Assembly: GCA_009602735.1 (NCBI GenBank)
Contig: WELA01007991.1
Coordinates: 124,001 to 188,000 of the forward strand
From: Mesotaenium endlicherianum
Lineage: Eukaryota; Streptophyta; Zygnematophyceae; Zygnematales; Mesotaeniaceae
Direction: 5' to 3'
DNA: 64,000 bases
Shown: positions 62,457 to 64,000 of the stretch, one piece after another
How the letters are laid out: each line of letters begins with the position of its first letter
How positions within the stretch are numbered: the first letter of the stretch is position 1
Translations under genes and position numbers: made by a program
The notes under the pieces: generated by a model
What the model saw: the letters and a program-made list of their open reading frames with translations, nothing else
Told to the model about the DNA's origin: nothing
The model's database searches: none

Positions 62457-63655
62457 AAAAATTTGTTCTCTTATTCATAGTGTTGTTCCCACTTTTTGTT
62501 TTTGAATCCTGCAAGGGGAAAAAAGAACAGCCCGTTACTACAGCCGTTCAGCAGCTTACCTATACCTGCTCCATGCATCCGCAGATTGTGCAACATCATC
62601 CGGGTACCTGTCCCATTTGCGGAATGGACCTGGTGCCCTTCGATAAGGACAACCAGACCCCCTCGCTCACACTTAATAAAACGCAGCAAACCCTGGCCAA
62701 TATACGGGTAGCCGAAATTGGATCCGCTACTTTCAGCGACGCTGTAAGACTGAACGGCCGGCTGGTAGTAGATCCACAACAAACAACTGTCATCAGCAGC
62801 CGGGTGGCCGGGAGAATAGAAAAATTATTCGTGAAAGAAACCGGTGTTCATGTTACAAAAGGACAACCGCTTTATGAGATCTATTCAGAACAATTGCTCA
62901 CACTGCAACAGGAATTGCTGGTAGCGGGTGCACAGGCAGCTGCTTTTCCCAATAACAACCGGTTAGTAAAAATGGCGGAAGGAGCCAGACAAAAGCTGTT
63001 GTTGTATGGCCAGTCGGCCAACGATATAGATAAGCTGTTGCAATCCAAACAAACACATCCATATATCCTTTATACTGCCCCGGCATCGGGTGCCGTATCA
63101 ACACTGGATATTACACAAGGACAATATGTTGCCGAAGGCGGCATGATCATGCAACTGGAAAACTATGAGCAGTTATGGGTGGAAGCAGACCTGTACCCCA
63201 ATGAAGCGTCACTCATCAAACCGGGCGAAAATGTACAGGTGATCATACCGGGCTTTGAGCAGGAGCCACAGCAAGTGAAAATTAATTTTACACAACCGGC
63301 TTTACCGGCCGGAACACAGTTATTGCAGGTGCGTGGCACCATTGAAAATAAAGGAGGCCGGTGGCAACCTGGTATGCAGGCCCTGGTCATCGCGCCGCGC
63401 AGCAGCGGAAAGAAAGATATGGTATTGCCAGTTGATGCTGTGATACGCAACGGACAAACCAATCATGTATGGGTAGCAGTAAACGATGGGCAATTCGAAC
63501 CGCGGGAAGTAACCCTGGGTGCAGAAAATGCCGACAGGGTTGAGATCACCGACGGACTCAAACCAGGCGATAAAGTAGTGGTCAGTGGAGCCTACCTGTT
63601 GCACAGTGAATTCATATTGAAGAAAGGATCCAGCCCGGAAATGCATCATCATTAA
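62453..63655 (+). CDS. Heavy-metal efflux periplasmic adaptor (CusB-like), second, with metal-binding domain
   Basis: A 400-residue lipoprotein-type adaptor with signal peptide and Cys 20 (FESCKGKK). Residues 37-63 form a heavy-metal-binding domain, TYTCSMHPQIVQHHPGTCP with a following ICGMDL, giving Cys and His ligands as in CusB/SilB N-termini. Barrel-sandwich motifs (VVDPQQTTVISSRVAGRIEK and GVHVTKGQPLYEIYSEQLLT), a helical hairpin and a beta-barrel follow. The protein ends in MHHH. It may hand metal to the pump in cooperation with the first adaptor. A duplicated adaptor is unusual and could give a mixed hexamer. Confidence 0.92.
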   Translation: MKKFVLLFIVLFPLFVFESCKGKKEQPVTTAVQQLTYTCSMHPQIVQHHPGTCPICGMDLVPFDKDNQTPSLTLNKTQQTLANIRVAEIGSATFSDAVRLNGRLVVDPQQTTVISSRVAGRIEKLFVKETGVHVTKGQPLYEIYSEQLLTLQQELLVAGAQAAAFPNNNRLVKMAEGARQKLLLYGQSANDIDKLLQSKQTHPYILYTAPASGAVSTLDITQGQYVAEGGMIMQLENYEQLWVEADLYPNEASLIKPGENVQVIIPGFEQEPQQVKINFTQPALPAGTQLLQVRGTIENKGGRWQPGMQALVIAPRSSGKKDMVLPVDAVIRNGQTNHVWVAVNDGQFEPREVTLGAENADRVEITDGLKPGDKVVVSGAYLLHSEFILKKGSSPEMHHH

Positions 63656-63667
63656 AATGAACAGTTC

Positions 63668-63968
63668 TTATTTCTCTTTTCGGATTTCTTTTATATCAGC
63701 CAAATCCTGGGCTCTTCCAGCGGCCATTTTGTTTCGAATAAAATCTTGTAACCCTATATAATGAATACTTAAATCATCTTCAAGAAGGATGACTTGCATA
63801 TTCTTCTTTGCCTCTTCGAAACTTAAGCCGTCAATTTCATTAAGAATATCAATACGTAATGGAGGATATCCGATGAAATGCTAATGCATATCATCCCACT
63901 ACCATATAGTCAACATGGTGTTGGTTCAATAGTCTAATAAAGTCTTCGAAGTCTTTTTCAAGTATCAT
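63668..63968 (-). pseudogene. Broken nucleotidyltransferase-fold gene
   Basis: Leftward from ATG 63968 the sequence encodes about 25 residues of a nucleotidyltransferase-superfamily N-terminus ending in MVVG, where intact relatives continue GG. A TGA (around 63891-63893) replaces a glycine codon. After a few more recognisable codons (YALAFH) a region of roughly 75 codons including the catalytic acidic residues is missing. The remaining C-terminal part, ending at TAA 63668 with KEIRKEK, lies in another frame. The gene therefore has a nonsense change and an internal deletion. Some related proteins belong to abortive-infection or toxin-antitoxin systems, but this copy has no visible partner within the window. 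Confidence 0.65.
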
Positions 63969-64000
63969 GAATGCATTTTACGCCGACTAGCAAAAGTGCG

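Noticed and set aside
1-64000. rRNA, tRNA, phage or insertion-sequence genes
   Set aside because: I saw no transposase, integrase or phage structural genes and no convincing cloverleaf or rRNA segment. Decisive tests would be tRNAscan-SE, Infernal and ISfinder searches.

Overview
The window comes from a member of the Bacteroidota, most likely the Chitinophagia. This rests on a SusC/SusD pair, a fused lpxC-fabZ gene, a PorX regulator of type IX secretion, a HYC_CC_PP family protein, promoter elements of the TTG/TAnnTTTG type and few recognisable Shine-Dalgarno sites. There are no rRNA, tRNA, phage, insertion-sequence or CRISPR genes. One N at 8629 lies between two 246-bp copies of the same coding segment that differ at 9 positions. 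This looks like two overlapping contig ends from different strains, so the source is probably a draft or metagenome assembly.

Layout. 1-1844: copper P-type ATPase (cut by the window edge), divergent from tsaE and alanine dehydrogenase. 3757-9832: RND efflux operon (TolC, permease, adaptor) read leftward, with a GntR regulator and a small acyl-carrier-like protein upstream. 10995-16193: leftward cluster with ApbE, a SUMF1-type protein, a Gfo/Idh/MocA oxidoreductase, a DUF1080 protein, TauE/SafE and DUF1634, divergent from a TIM-barrel sugar isomerase; it resembles a 3-keto-sugar catabolic locus. 17256-24990: two-component system plus a second RND efflux operon and a small EamA protein. 25054-32591: YncE-like propeller, then anmK divergent from a DeoR regulator with SusC/SusD, ended by a strong terminator. 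32665-37411: signalling locus with a hybrid kinase whose H-box histidine is Tyr, a collapsed cheR remnant and a response regulator-kinase.

37413-42654: lipid A operon (HD hydrolase, lpxD, lpxC-fabZ, lpxA, ABC ATPase), divergent from porX. 44400-47443: small conserved protein, metallo-hydrolase, helix-hairpin-helix protein and acyl-CoA dehydrogenase. 47522-51894: leftward proteostasis block (small protein, clpX, two clpP genes, trigger factor). 52028-52413: antitoxin-like gene with a truncated PIN toxin. 52548-55553: ECF sigma factor, HEAT-repeat membrane protein and two DUF4097-type exported proteins. 55684-63655: copper/heavy-metal efflux cluster (HYC_CC_PP protein, exported HMA protein, a CusA pump split into two reading frames, TolC, two adaptors). 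63668-63968: broken nucleotidyltransferase gene.

The strongest leads are the His-to-Tyr change in the hybrid kinase beside a decayed cheR, the two-piece CusA, inverted REP-like blocks around the HMA gene, an acyl-carrier-like protein without its serine, and the anmK-DeoR-SusCD locus with iterated operator-like repeats. No stretch over 300 bases lacks a gene.
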